NCBI RefSeq assembly: GCF_000002425.4
Contig: NC_037255.1
Span: 7,818,063 to 7,882,062 of the forward strand
Source of the DNA: Physcomitrium patens
Taxonomy: Eukaryota; Streptophyta; Bryopsida; Funariales; Funariaceae
Length of the DNA stretch: 64,000 nt
Direction of reading: 5' to 3'
Each line of letters begins with the position of its first letter. Positions within the stretch are counted from its first letter, which is position 1. The notes beneath the pieces were generated by a model. It ran no database searches. It was not told the origin of the DNA and was given only the letters and a program-made list of their open reading frames with translations. A program made the position numbers and the translations under genes. This document shows positions 39,964-52,129 of the stretch, in pieces.

Positions 39964-42900
39964 ATGGCAGAGCTTGTTGAAATGAAGAGTGCAATGGCAC
40001 AAATGCAAGAGCAAATGAGGGAGTTAATGCTTGCGATGCATCAACTCAATTCACCAACACAGGAAAGAACAAGAATAGCAGAAAGTGGAGATATAGAGAT
40101 GATCGAAGCTGCTTCAACATCTACAACAAATCACGTTCCTTCTCCAATTGTACAACACCCTATAAGCACTAGAGAACCAAGAATTGTCTTACCTGAGAAA
40201 TTTGATGGTACGAGATCAAAGTTTCGAGGGTTCATCAATCAAGTACAATTGGCAATTGAACTTCAACCGCAAAGCTATCCAACTCCAGGATCACAAGTCA
40301 GGTTTATTGGCACTCTACTTTCTGGTTCTGCATTATCGTGGTTTTCGTCTTTTCTTGAACAATGAAATCCAATATTGGACAATTTGGAAGCTTTTTTGGC
40401 GGAGTTTCGATCTATGTATGGTGAACACGATGCAACTCGTGTTGCAACAAATAAGATCCAAATTCTGCGACAAGGAAATCGCTCAGTAACAGTATATGCT
40501 TCACAATTTCGACAACTTGCAATTGACATCAAGTGGGATGATGCTGCACTCATCAGTCAATTTCTTTATGGATTGCAATACGAAGTAAAGAAATTGATGC
40601 TCAACTTACCTGATCCTCAAACTTTGAGTCAAGCAATCGATTTTGCGGTAAAATGTGATAATCGACTTTTTGAATTTCGATCTGAGAATCATTCACGGGA
40701 ACCTCAACGTTATTACTCAATGGCAACATCAACATCTTTGCCAAACGTACATTCGGAAGTAGAAGACATGCAAATTGACGTGGTACGTTTAAAACCTCTA
40801 ACTGAGCAAGAAAAGATTCGTCGTCGTCAAGAAGGATTATGTTTATATTGCGGAGAACCTAAGCACATTGCTCAATATTGTCCAAAGAAACGACGCAACT
40901 ATAAAATGAGGGGTACGACGGTCAAAGAAGATAACATGTCAGAAAACGGATTCGTCCAACTACAATAGGGACCGTGCAGCTGGAACCTTGTACAATTCCT
41001 AATGAAGGTCCTATCCTCTCCTCAGAACCCTCTCCTTGTTTTATAATAGACTTATATTTAGGACCTAAGAATTACAAAGCCTCTGCTTTATTAGATTCGG
41101 GAGCCTCAGCATGCTTTTTAGATGAACAATTTGTTAAAAGTCGTAAAATATCCTTTGTACAGAAACCTAAACCAGTACATGTAGAAGTCATAGATGGTCG
41201 TCCCTTGTCTTCTGGAGATGTCACTCATGAAACTCATCCTATAAAAGTAACAATAGACGGTCATGATAGCTACATAGCTTTTAACATAATTAAATCTCCG
41301 TTCAATCCAGTTATTTTAGGTTTATCTTGGCTAGAAAAATATAACCCTCGAATAGATTGGAATTCGCATAAACTTGACTTTTCCAAAAGCGTTATTAATA
41401 GTTCTACGAACCAAGTAAAAAATTATAAGTCTAGTACAGTAAAACCCGTACTGATAGGTGCAAAAGCATTTATACACGCAGCAAAAGAAGGATCAACTTT
41501 TGCTATTTATGCTGCACCTATTTCTGAAAACGTAAAGACTTCAAGTGGCATTCCAAGTCAATATCAGGAGTATCAAGACGTTTTTGAGAAAAAGAATGCA
41601 GATATTCTTCCTGAGCATCGTCCATATGATTGTTCAATCGACCTCAAGGAAGGAACTCAGCCACCATTTGGACCAATTTACAGTTTATCGCAAGATGAGA
41701 TGGCTGAATTCAAGACATATATTGACGAGAATTTAGCGAAGAATTTCATACGCCATTCAAAATCTCCAGTAGGAGCTCCAATTCTATTCGTAAAGAAAAA
41801 AGATGGATCTTTACGAATGTGTGTTGATTATCGAGGACTCAACAAGATCACAATCAAGAACAGGTATCCATTACCTTTGATATCAGGACTCCTTGACCAG
41901 TTGAATCAAGCTAAGATCTATACAAAAATAGATCTAAGAGGAGCATATAATCTAGTACGGATCAAAGAAGGAGATGAATGGAAGACTGCGTTTCGAACCA
42001 GGTATGGACATTTCGAATATAATGTCATGCCCTTTGGACTCACGAATGCACCAGCTGCTTTTCAACATCTCATGAATGATGTATTTCGTGAATTCTTAGA
42101 CAATTTTGTCGTCTGCTATCTAGACGATATCTTGATCTATTCCAAGAACGTCGAAGAACATGAAATACATATTCGTCAAGTATTACAAAAACTTAGAGAT
42201 GCAGGATTGTACGCCAAGATGGAAAAGTGTGTATTTCACACTACTCAAGTTGACTTTTTAGGATACATCATTTCAAATGATGGTCTCATGATGGATTCTA
42301 AGAAAGTCCAAACAATCGTGGATTGGAAGATTCCAAGGACGGTAAGAGATGTCCAATGTTTCTTGGGATTTGTCAATTACTATCGGATCTTCATCAAAGA
42401 TTTCTCACGAGTTGCAGCTCCACTTACACGCTTGACTAGTAAAGATAAATTTCAATGGAATCAAGAAGCGGAAGCAGCATTTGAAGCCTTGAAGACATCG
42501 TTTGTCTCTGCACCAGTCTTATATCGTGTTGACTTTTCCAAGGCATTTTTTATGGAAACAGATGCATCAGATTTTGCCTTGGGTGCAGTTTTATCACAAA
42601 TGGGAACAGATGACAAACTCCATCCGATAGCTTTTCATTCAAGAAAATTCTCAGCAGCCGAGATCAATTATGAGATCCACGATAAAGAACTTCTTGCGAT
42701 CGTGGATTCCTTTCAAGAATGGCGTCATTATCTAGAAGGCGCTTCTAGTCCAATCACTGTGTATACAGATCACAAGAACCTCGAGTATTTCATGTCAGCA
42801 CGCGTGTTGAATCGTCGTCAAGCTCGTTGGAGTATGTCTTTGTCAAGATTCGAGTTCATTATCACTTATCGGCCAGAAAAACAATAAGGTTTATCCGATC

Positions 42901-44462
42901 CCCTATCTAGACGTTCTTATTTTACACCAAAAGAAGGAGATGCAGCTTTTGAGCAACAAAGAACGGTCCTCTTGAAACCGGAGCAATTTCATCTCCGAGC
43001 AATGAAATCAACATTGACTGTTGATTCAACTTTTCTCAAGCAAATCCAGTCCAGTATGTCCTCAGACCCTCTTGTTTATGATATCGAGAATAATTCTTCC
43101 AAGTCTCATGATCCTTCTAAGTTTGAGTTCAAGAATAATCTATTATATTTTGAAGGACGCCTATATGTTCCAGAAGGAGAAGCACGTTTACGTGTTCTTC
43201 AAGCACGTCATGACTTTCCAGCAGCAGGGCACTTTGGATATAATAAGACTTTGAAACTCATATCAAGAGATTTTTGGTGGCCACAAATGTGGAAGTCAGT
43301 CAAAGACTTTGTACAATCATGTGATATTTGTTCAAGATCAAAAATTCCTCGTCATCGACCTTACGGACTTCTTCAGCCATTACCTATACCAGAACAACCA
43401 TGGTCTTCTGTTTCTATGGATTTCATCACAGATCTTCCAAGCTCAAGATCTTATGATTCTATATTTGTGATAGTAGATCGTTTCACCAAGATGGCACATT
43501 TTGTGCCATGTACAAAATCTATCACAGGTGAAGAAACAGCTAAGCTTTTCATTGATAATATCTATCGCTATCATGGATTACCTAAAGATATCATATCGGA
43601 TAGGGGAACTCAATTTGTGTCAAGATTTTGGAGGACCCTTTTCAAGATTTTAAAAGTGGACATAAAGCTATCTTCAGCTTTCCATCCTCAAACTGATGGA
43701 CAAACAGAGCGCGTAAACGAAGTCTTGGAGCAATATTTAAGGTGTACTATCAACTACCAACAAGATGATTGGACAACCCTTCTGCCATTGGCAGAGTTTG
43801 CTTATAATAATACGGTACATTCTTCCATGCAACAAACACCTTTCTTTGCCAATTATGGCTATCATCCACGACTTGATACTTTTGATTTTTCAAAAGTTGA
43901 TAATCCTGCAGCAGAAGATATGGCAAATCGGTTGTCAGAGTTACATGCAATAATGAAGACACAATTGAAGGAAGCTCAAGAACGACAAAAGATAAACGCA
44001 GATCTATATCGTAAGGAGCAACCACAAATCAACGTGGGTGATAAGGTATGGCTACTTTGTCGCAATATCAAGACTACTCGACCTTGTGACAAGTTGGACT
44101 ATCGTAGGCTTGGCCCCTTTTCTGTTTCTGAACAGATCAATCCAGTTGCATATCGGTTACATCTACCGGAGTCAATGAAGATCCATCATGTATTCCACGT
44201 ATCTCTTCTTGAACCATATAAGACAGTGGATATACAAGGAAGGAGACAAATGCCACCGCCTCCTATAGAAGTAGATAATAATGAAGAATTTGAGATGGAA
44301 GAGATATTAGACTCAAGGCGGCGCCGAAATAAGCTAGAATATCTTGTTCATTGGCGCGGATATGATATTAGTGAACGCACATGGGAGCCATCCAAGAATC
44401 TAGCAAATGCATCAACTAAAGTCAAAGTTTTTCATCAACGACATCCATCAAAACCAAGATAA
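39964..44462 (+). pseudogene. gag-pol coding region of chromovirus copy A
   Basis: Parts, with rounded limits: gag about 39.96-40.97 kb, starting MAELVEMKSAMAQMQ and carrying a CX2CX4HX4C zinc knuckle (CLYCGEPKHIAQYC) near its end; aspartic protease around 41.1 kb (LLDSGASACFLD); reverse transcriptase about 41.7-42.3 kb with [11 protein letters not shown]; RNase H about 42.55-42.85 kb (TDASDFALGAVLSQ); integrase about 43.0-43.95 kb with an HHCC zinc finger ending CDICSRSK and DDE core motifs MDFITDLP, ISDRGTQF and PQTDGQTERVNEVLEQ; chromodomain about 44.3-44.45 kb (LEYLVHWRGYDISERTWEP). All domains of a chromovirus are present. The region shows about two breaks and is otherwise well preserved. 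The chromodomain of such elements is known to steer insertion to heterochromatin, which fits the nesting seen here. Confidence 0.93.
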
Positions 44463-44556
44463 AAATCTCTCTTATAAAAGAGACAAGATTGAGGCAAGAT
44501 AACATTCAATTTTCTATCCTTGTTTGTAACTTCTTTGCATTTGTGACGCTAATTAG

Positions 44557-44979
44557 ATGGAGAGCCAACAACCAGCGGATTCAACTCAAGAACCTTCGTT
44601 TGCTGACCTGCCGGACGAGACATTACGATTGTCACAACCTTCAAGACGACGCAATCGAGATGAAGATCTTCAAGAACGACATGTTCTTCCTCGAACAGAT
44701 GGTGAGATACAACGCGTTTGGTATCACGATTTGGGAAGGGACTCCCGATGTTTGGTGATTTTGCTAGAGGTAGGAACAACTCCTGATGGTGTTCCGAATA
44801 TTCTATTCAAAGGAAGTTATGAAGGCCTCAATAATGATCAAATAACTGGGTGGTCTTCCCGCCCTGGTATGGGACACTACCGATGGTTGAGAGGCCCTAT
44901 CAATCATCTTCGAAGAGAACAGAGATCAGAGTATGTGGCGAATATAATTCGTCGCATCATAGATTTCCTCAACATATGA
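44557..44979 (+). CDS. Third reading frame of the chromovirus, unknown function (140 residues)
   Basis: This open frame lies between the chromodomain and the 3' LTR of copy A and starts at ATG 44557. The product has a polar N-terminal third rich in Gln, Ser, Arg and Asp (with a basic patch SRRRNRDED), then a more hydrophobic, structured-looking part (CLVILLEVGTTPDGVPN) and a charged C-terminus ending IIRRIIDFLNI. I see no signal peptide, membrane segment, zinc finger or known enzyme motif, so there is no hint of an envelope protein. Clear relics at the same place occur in copy B (about 50.15-50.57 kb), copy C (about 51.28-51.47 kb) and, in reverse, copy D (about 28.37-28.79 kb). Presence in copies of different age suggests it was an old working part of the element. 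I do not recognise the family. Confidence 0.7.
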   Translation: MESQQPADSTQEPSFADLPDETLRLSQPSRRRNRDEDLQERHVLPRTDGEIQRVWYHDLGRDSRCLVILLEVGTTPDGVPNILFKGSYEGLNNDQITGWSSRPGMGHYRWLRGPINHLRREQRSEYVANIIRRIIDFLNI

Positions 44980-45006
44980 TGACCGCTCCTCGTGGAACTC
45001 GTCTCT

Positions 45007-45018
45007 AGAAGGGGGGGG
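45007..45018 (+). other. Polypurine tract of copy A
   Basis: AGAAGGGGGGGG lies three bases before the 3' LTR, the usual place for the plus-strand primer of LTR retrotransposons. Confidence 0.88.
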
Positions 45019-45021
45019 TAA

Positions 45022-45573
45022 TGTCACGGCCATAATCATATAAGCTACTAATTACATATAGAAATAGGTAGAAGTAAGTAAAAGTAGATAAAAGTAAGTT
45101 AATTGTATAATATTTAATATAGAAGCTTCCTAGAAACTTCCTAGACGCTGCTTTGACTTCATAGGTGTCTTTAATTGACTTTTTGGATTAGAAACGTGGT
45201 CAACAAGTTGGTCATGTGCCACACATGTTGTTAGCTTGAAGATCAAGCTAACTATGTGGCCCACACATAGAAAAACTTGCCTTGTAAGTCAAGGCATGTG
45301 TCCTACAAAGTCAACACATATTGGAGGTCCTATAGAACGTCGCCACGTAGCCCCTAGTTAGATAGTATATATAGAGACAAGAGTGAAGGCTTCTTCACTC
45401 TTGTCAACTCCTTTCTTGCTTCTAGTCCAGGTTCAAGAGTCTTTAATTTCTTGTCTTGTGGCAATAGCCATTCCAGTTTCCTTTTAATATACCTACTTGT
45501 TTATATTTTGACTTATTATATCGAGATAGCCTTTTGGTGTATATTTTCCCTCATCGAGTCTTTGTCCTTGACA
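45022..45573 (+). repeat. 3' LTR of copy A
   Basis: It is identical in length and nearly identical in sequence to 39200-39751. It is preceded by a purine-rich tract and followed by GATAC and the resumed copy B sequence. Confidence 0.95.
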
Positions 45574-46404
45574 GATACACTCCCAAAACATCGTCCCTAT
45601 GATTGCTCAATTGACCTTCAAGAAGGAGTACAACCGCCATTCGGATCAATCTACAGTTTATCATAAAATGAGTTGACTGAACTGAAGGAATATATTGAAG
45701 AAAATCTAGCCAAGAATTTCATACGCCATTCTAAATCTTCAACAAGAGATCCAATTCTATTTGTGAAGAAAAAAGATGGATCATTGCGGATGTGTATTGA
45801 TCATTGAGGACTCAATAGGATTACCATCAAGAACAAGTATCCACTACCTTTAATATCTAGACTTCTTGATCAACTAAATCAAGCTAAGATCTATACAAAA
45901 ATAGATCTCCAGGGAGCATACAATCGAATATACATCAAAGAAAGAGATGAATGAAAGACTGCGTTTCAAACTAGATATGGACATTTTGAATACAACGTCA
46001 TACCTTTTGGACTTACAAATGCACCAGCAACTTTTCAACATCTAATGAATGATGTTTTTTGAGAGTTTTTGGACGATTTTGTGGTCTGTTATCTAGATGA
46101 CATCTTGATCTATTCTAATAATCTAGAAGAACATGAACTTTGTGTTTGTCGTGTGTTACAAAAATTAAGAGATACGGGAATATATGCCAAGATAGAAAAA
46201 TGTGTAGTCTACACTACTTAAGTCGATTTCTTAGGTTATATCATTTCAAATGATAGACTTATGATGGATCCTAAGAAAGTTCAAACTATTATAGATTGGA
46301 AGATTCCAAAAATGGTAAGAGATATCCAATGTTTTTTGGGATTTACCAACTACTATCGGATCTTCATCAAAGACTTCTCTCGAGTTGCAGCTCCACTTAC
46401 ACGA

Positions 46405-48015
46405 TGTCGTATTACGTGAAGTCTTGCTTGAGAATGTACCGAGCACCTGGCTGTGGAAGATAAAAGAAAATTATAACAAAAAGTCCTAACAATCCAATAG
46501 TATTATAGAGAATATATAATTAAATATTAACAATTATAATCAAATATTAAGCAAGCTCAATTAAATTTTATTGAAGTTATAAAAGAAACACAAGGAAATC
46601 TTAAAAAAATATAAAAGAATATTAAAAAAAACTTATTCAAACCCTAACAAAAATCTAATAAAATCTTAAATTCTAACCAACCCCTAATCCTAATCCAACC
46701 TTAATCAAATCCTATACAAATCCTAAACCCTAAACCAAATCCTAATCAAACCTTAATCAAATCCTAAACCTTAAACCAATTCCAAATCAAATCCTAATTT
46801 AAATCCTAATCCAAACACTAAACCCTAAATCAAATCTTAAACCAAATTCTAAACTCGAAATCCTAAACCAAATCTTAAACCATATTCTAACCCTAAAAAA
46901 TTCTAAATCCTACACCAAATCCTAACTAAATCCTAATCCTAAATCCTAATCAAATCCTAATCTAAATCAAACCCTAATTATAGATTTGAAAATTAAATAA
47001 CTAAAGATTGAACTATTGATTGTAATTCAAAATTTTCACACTTCTTGGAATTTAAGTTAGAAACCAATACATAAATTTTGAAGAAAATTGCACTTACCAA
47101 TTAGTCGATGACCTCAAAATTCCGCTCGGATGTCGGCTGGTCTCTCCTTCTCCAATCTTGATGCTAATTCAAGCACTAATATCTCCCTTTTCCACCGTTT
47201 GATTGCTTCCAAATTTTACTTGCATATAGAAAATCAAGTCTTCTACTAATAAAATCAAAAATCTCTCCAATCCAACTAGTAGATTGCTAGATATCTAAAA
47301 AAACCTTACTAGTCTTCAAAACCCTAAATCCACAGATCTTACTCCACAAAAACCTTCATATGTATCGATCTAGCTATTTGATTGACCTCAAATCTCTTAC
47401 ATACATTCATGACAAGCATACCAATAAGTCTCTAAATTTTCACCTATAAAAATGCTACAAAAGACACGAAATCCAAAAATTTGTAAACCGGTTTTATTTC
47501 TCAAAGATTTGAATTCACAGAGAACATCACTCGCTTTGAAAATCTCTAAAAAATCCAATACTAATCCAAACGATACAAAATCACCTCTCAAAAATCCCTC
47601 CATAAATCTTCTCTCTAATTCGGCTCTCTGGTCTTCCAAAGAACCCTTGAGTCGCCATCAAAGCTCAGTTTTGTGCCTTAGGATCTGATTTCGACCTAGG
47701 TTCATAACCGGTTCTCTTCGAGTATCAACTTTCGTCTTCTTGAGGTAATTTTTACTAATTTGTACTCCTTACTCCTCCCAACATATGCCTATATCCTTTA
47801 CTTTTCTAATCTACCTTGTTTTGTCTTATTTATGGCCTTACAAAGTAAATAGAAGCATAATTTGTAAAAAGGCAGCATTAACACCTTTAATTTTTCTATC
47901 CTTTGACTAGTATCTATTTTTCCAAGATAATTTGCTACAATATTTTTGAAGTGAGATCCTCAAAACATGATATTTTCTTCACCCTTTCACTTGTTAGCCA
48001 TGTTACATCATGACA
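46405..48015. mobile_element. 1.6-kb insertion of unknown family inside copy B, possibly a solo LTR
   Basis: Copy B runs up to about 46404 and resumes at about 48016. The inserted DNA starts TGTCGTATTACGTG and ends CATGACA, so it has TG...CA ends like an LTR. It contains no recognisable coding region, only short frames near 47400-47690. About 46640-46990 is made of loose repeats of the AAATCCTAA and AACCCTAAA type. I see no clean target duplication. A solo LTR of an unrelated retrotransposon or a small non-autonomous LTR element is the simplest reading. Confidence 0.5.
46640..46990. repeat. Degenerate CCTAA-rich tandem repeat
   Basis: Irregular repeats of AATCCTAA, AACCCTAAA and ACCTTAATC units run for about 350 bases. 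They resemble the plant telomere repeat CCCTAAA but are variable in unit length and sequence. Confidence 0.75.
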
Positions 48016-50611
48016 ACATTTGACTTGTAAAGACAAACTCCAATGGAATTAAGAAGGGGAAGTTGCTTTTGAATCTTTGAAGACAGCATTTGTTTCTGTA
48101 CCAATCTTCTATGGTGTTGATTTTTCCAAAGCATTCTTTATGGAAACAGATTCATCAGACTTTGCTCTGGGTGCAGTTTTGTCACAAATGGGAACAGATG
48201 ACAAACTTCATCCAATAGTTTTTCATTCAAGAAAATTTGCAACAGTAGAAATCAATTATGAGATCCATGACAAAGAACTTCTTGTAATTGTGGATTCTTT
48301 TCAAGAATGGCATCATTATTTAGAAGGCGCTTCCAGTCCAGTCATCGTATATACGAATCATAAGAACCTCGAGTATTTCATGTCAGCATGCATATTAACT
48401 TGTCGTCAAGCTTATTGGAGCATGTCTTTATCAAGATTCGAGTTCATCATTACTTATCAGCCAGGAAAACAACAAGGTTTGTTCAATGTCTTACTTAAAC
48501 ATTCTTATCTTGTACCAAAAGAACAAAATGTAGCTTTTGAGCAATAAAGAATGGTTCTCTTGAAGCCAAAGCAATTTCATCTTCGAGCAATAAAATCAAC
48601 ATTGATTGTTGATTTAACTTTTTTCAAGCAAGTCCACTTAAGTATGTCTTCAGACCCTCTTGTTCATGATATCAAGAATAATTCTTCTAAATCTCATGAT
48701 CCCTCTAAATTTGAGTTCAAGAAAAATCTACTCTATTTCGAAGGATGCCTATATATTCCAGAAGGAGAAGCACGTTTACGTATTCTTCAAACTCGTCACG
48801 ACTTCCTAGCAGTAGGACATTTTGGATACAATAAGACTTTGGAGCTAATATCTAGAGATTTTTGGTGGCCTCAAATGTAGAAAGCAGTCAAAGATTTTGT
48901 ACAATCATGTGATGTTTGCTCAAGATCAAAAATTCCTCATCATCAACTTTTTGGACTTCTTCAACCATTACCTATTCCAGAACAATCATGGTCTTCTGTT
49001 TCTATAGACTTCATCACGGATTTTCCAATCTCAGGTTCTTATGACTCTATATTCGTGATAATAGATCGTTTTACCAAGATGGTACATTTTGTACCATGTA
49101 CAAAATCTATTCTTAAGTGAAGAAACAGTTAAGCTCTTTCTTGACAATATCTATCGCTACTATAGATTATCCAAGGATATTATATCACATAGGGGAACTC
49201 AATTTGTGTCAAGATTTTGGCGGACTCTTTACAAGATTTTAAAAGTGGATATAAAACTATCTTCAGCATTCTATCCTCAAACTGATGGACAAACGGAGCG
49301 TGTTAATCAAATTTTGGAGCAATATTTAAGATGTACTATTAACTACCAACAAGATGATTGGATAACTCTTTTGCCATTGGTAGAGTTTGCTTACAATAAT
49401 ACGGTACATTCTTCTATAAAACAAACACCTTTCTTTACTAATTATGGTTATCATCTATGACTTAATACTTTTGAATTTTTAAAAGTTGATAATCCTGCTA
49501 CGAAAGATTTGGTGATTCATTTGTCAGAGCTACATGCAACGATGAAGGCATAGTTAAAAGAGGCTCAAAAACAACAAAACGTCAATATAGATGTCTATCG
49601 AAAAGAACAACCACCATTCTACTTAAGTGATAAGGTATGGTTACTTCGTCACAATATCAAGACTACTCATCCTTGTCACAAATTGGACTATTGAAGGCTG
49701 GGACCATTTTTTTATTTTTGCACAAATCAATCCAGTCGCATATCGTTTACATCTATCGGAGTCAATGAAAATCCATCCAGTATTCCACGTATCTCTTCTT
49801 GAACCATACAAGACAGTGGACATACCAAGAAGACGACAAGCTCCACCTCCTCCTATAGAAGTGAATAATAATAAAGAGTTTGAAGTAGAAGAAGTCTTAG
49901 ATTCAAGGTGACGTCGAAATAAATTAGAATATCTTGTCCATTGGCATAGATATGATATTAGTGAATGTACATGGGAGCCAGTAAAGAATCTTACAAATGC
50001 AACAAAGGTGGTGGAGGCTTTTCATCGATGACATCCATCAAAATCAAGATAAAAATCTTCTTTATAAAAGAAATAAGATCTAGGCAAGATAACATTCTAC
50101 TTTCAATCCTTGTTTATAGCTTCTTTGTAGTTGTGACGCTTGGGAGATGGAGAACCAATAACCAGCAGATTCGACTCAAGAGCCTTCATTTTTTGACCTG
50201 TCAGACAAGACATTACGATTGTCACAACCTTCAAAAAGACGCAATCGAGATGAAGATCTTTAAGAACGACATGTCCTTCGTTGAATAAATAGCGAGACAC
50301 AACGCGTTTGGTATCATGACTTTGAAAGGGACTCCCGATGTTTGGTGATTTTATTAGAGGTAGGAACAACTCCTGATGGTGTTCCAAATGTTCTATTCGA
50401 AAGAAGTTATGAAGGCCTCAACAATGATCAAATAACTAGGTGGTCTTCCCGCCCTGATATAGGATACTACCAATGATTGAGAGGCCCTATCAATCATCTT
50501 CGAAAGAGAAGAAAGATCAGAGTATGTGGCAAATACAATTCGTCGTATCATAGATTTTTTTAACATATGATGACCACTTCTTGTGGAACTCGTCCCTAGA
50601 AGAGAGGGTAA

Positions 50612-51172
50612 TGTCACGGACATACTCATGTAAGCCAGTAATTACATATATAAATATATAGAAGTAAGTAAAAGTAGATAAAAGTAAGTTAATTCTATAG
50701 TATTTGATATAGTAGCTTCCTAAAAGCTTCATAGATGCTGCTTTGACTTTATAGGTGTCTTTAATTGACTTTTTGGATTAGAAACGTGATCAACAAGTTG
50801 GCCATGTGCCACACATGTTGTTAGCTTGAAGACCAAGCTAACAATGTGGCCCACACGTAGAAAAACTTGCCTTGTAAGTCAAGGCATGTGTCCTACAAAG
50901 TCAACACTTATTGAAGGTCCTATAGAACATCGCCATGTAGCTCCTAGTTAGATAGTATATAAAGAGATAAGAGTGAAACCTTCTTCACTCTTGTCAACTC
51001 TTTTCTTGCTTCCAGTCTAGTTTCAAGGGTCTCTAGTTTTCTTATCTTTTGGCAATAGCCATTCCAGTTTTTCTTTCAATATACATACTTGTTTATTTAT
51101 ATTTTGTTACCTTTCTTTGAGTGAAGACTCACTTATCTCAATTACTTTTTCATGGAGTTCTTATCCTTGACA
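50612..51172 (+). repeat. 3' LTR of copy B
   Basis: It begins TGTCACGGACATACTCATG, ends CCTTGACA, and is followed by the ATATC duplication and the resumed sequence of copy C. Confidence 0.9.
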
Positions 51173-51510
51173 ATATCTCGAAAAGAAGACAAATGCCATT
51201 TCTTCCTTTAGAAGAAGATAATAATCAAGAATTCAAGGTGGAAGAAGTCTTAGATTCAAGGTAGTACCAACTTATGATGATGTTTCAAATATTTTATTTG
51301 AAAGAAGTTATGAAGGCCTCAACAACAATCAAATAATAAGGTAGTCTTCTTGTCCTTGTATGAAACACTATTAATGGCTAAGAAGACCTATCAATCATCT
51401 TCAAAGAGAACAAAGATCAAAATATGTGACAAACATAATTCATCACATCTTAAATTCCTCAATATATGATGACCGCTCCTTATGGAACTTATTCCTAGAA
51501 GGAAAAGTAA

Positions 51511-52039
51511 TGTCATAGACATACATATTTACTATGATATTCATCTATATGATTAAATAGAAGTAGGTAAAAATAAATTTATTTTATAATATTTTCTAGA
51601 AATGCTTCATAAAAGCTTCCTAGATGCTGCTTTGACTTTATATGTATTTGTAGTTGATTGATAAAATAGAAAATTAGTCAATAAGTTAACCGCATATTAA
51701 TAGCTTGTAGAACAAGTTAACTATGTAGCGTATATATAAAAAAATTACCTTACAAATTAAGATATGTGTCTTACAAAGTCAACATATTTTGGAGGTCCTA
51801 TAGGATATTGCTATATAGCTCCTAGCTAAGAATATATATGGAAGCAAGAATGAAGCCTTCTTCACTCTTATCAACACCTTTTTAGTCTTTAGTCTTGTCT
51901 CAAGTCTTTCTAATCTTCTTGTTTTTGGCAATAGCTATTCTATTTCAATAGTATATCATCTTCAAGTGAATTTTTAGTCTTTTGAAGTGTTACAAGAGTG
52001 TATTAACATTTTAATTCTTCAAGGATCATGTTCTTAATA
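51511..52039 (+). repeat. 3' LTR of copy C
   Basis: It begins TGTCATAGACATACATA, is 529 bp long like its partner, and is followed by the TTTTT target duplication and the resumed sequence of copy E. Confidence 0.82.
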
Positions 52040-52129
52040 TTTTTATTGACAACATCTATCAAAACAAAAATGAAGAATCAAAATGTGAGTACCACTCTCC
52101 TTAGAGCTTGTTCCTAAAAGAGTGGCTAA

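Larger units (their letters stand above)
39200..45573 (+). mobile_element. Chromovirus copy A: youngest, nearly whole Ty3/gypsy element with chromodomain and a third reading frame
   Basis: The element is 6374 bp with two 552-bp LTRs (39200-39751, 45022-45573) that differ at about five sites by eye, roughly 1 per cent. At a common plant rate of 1e-8 per site per year that is about half a million years. GATAC target duplications lie at 39195-39199 and 45574-45578. Order of parts: LTR, leader with candidate self-priming site, gag with zinc knuckle, protease, reverse transcriptase, RNase H, integrase, chromodomain, a separate small frame, polypurine tract, LTR. It looks whole in structure with about two breaks in its coding region. 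It is inserted in the protease/reverse-transcriptase part of copy B. The fungal-like gag suggests the Tcn1-like branch of chromoviruses, which is inference. Confidence 0.95.
36781..51172 (+). mobile_element. Chromovirus copy B: middle-aged Ty3/gypsy element, split by copy A and a 1.6-kb insertion
   Basis: LTRs at 36781-37341 and 50612-51172 are each 561 bp and are flanked by ATATC target duplications (36776-36780 and 51173-51177). Internal parts: leader and gag at about 37.5-38.55 kb, protease at about 38.6-39.2 kb, then (after copy A) reverse transcriptase at about 45.58-46.4 kb, then (after the 1.6-kb insertion) RNase H, integrase and chromodomain at about 48.0-50.05 kb, and a relic of the third reading frame at about 50.15-50.57 kb. 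LTR divergence looks like a few per cent by eye. It is broken in well over ten places. It lies inside copy C. Confidence 0.9.
25486..52039 (+). mobile_element. Chromovirus copy C: old Ty3/gypsy element, split by copies D and B
   Basis: Its 5' LTR is 25486-26014 and its 3' LTR 51511-52039, both 529 bp, flanked by matching TTTTT target duplications (25481-25485 and 52040-52044). Internal parts are in three pieces: leader, gag and protease at about 26015-27826; reverse transcriptase to near the chromodomain at about 34034-36780; and the tail at 51173-51510. The first gap is filled by copy D, the second by copy B and its contents. It lies inside copy E. It is strongly AT-rich and decayed, with dozens of breaks. 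Confidence 0.85.

Noticed and set aside
44549-44779. Minus-strand frame opposite the third reading frame of copy A
   Set aside because: It is shorter and lies entirely opposite the plus-strand frame, which has its own ATG and a start and length consistent with the relics in other copies.
46640-46990. Interstitial telomere tract
   Set aside because: Units vary in length and sequence and are mostly AAATCCTAA rather than CCCTAAA, so a true telomere remnant is not supported.
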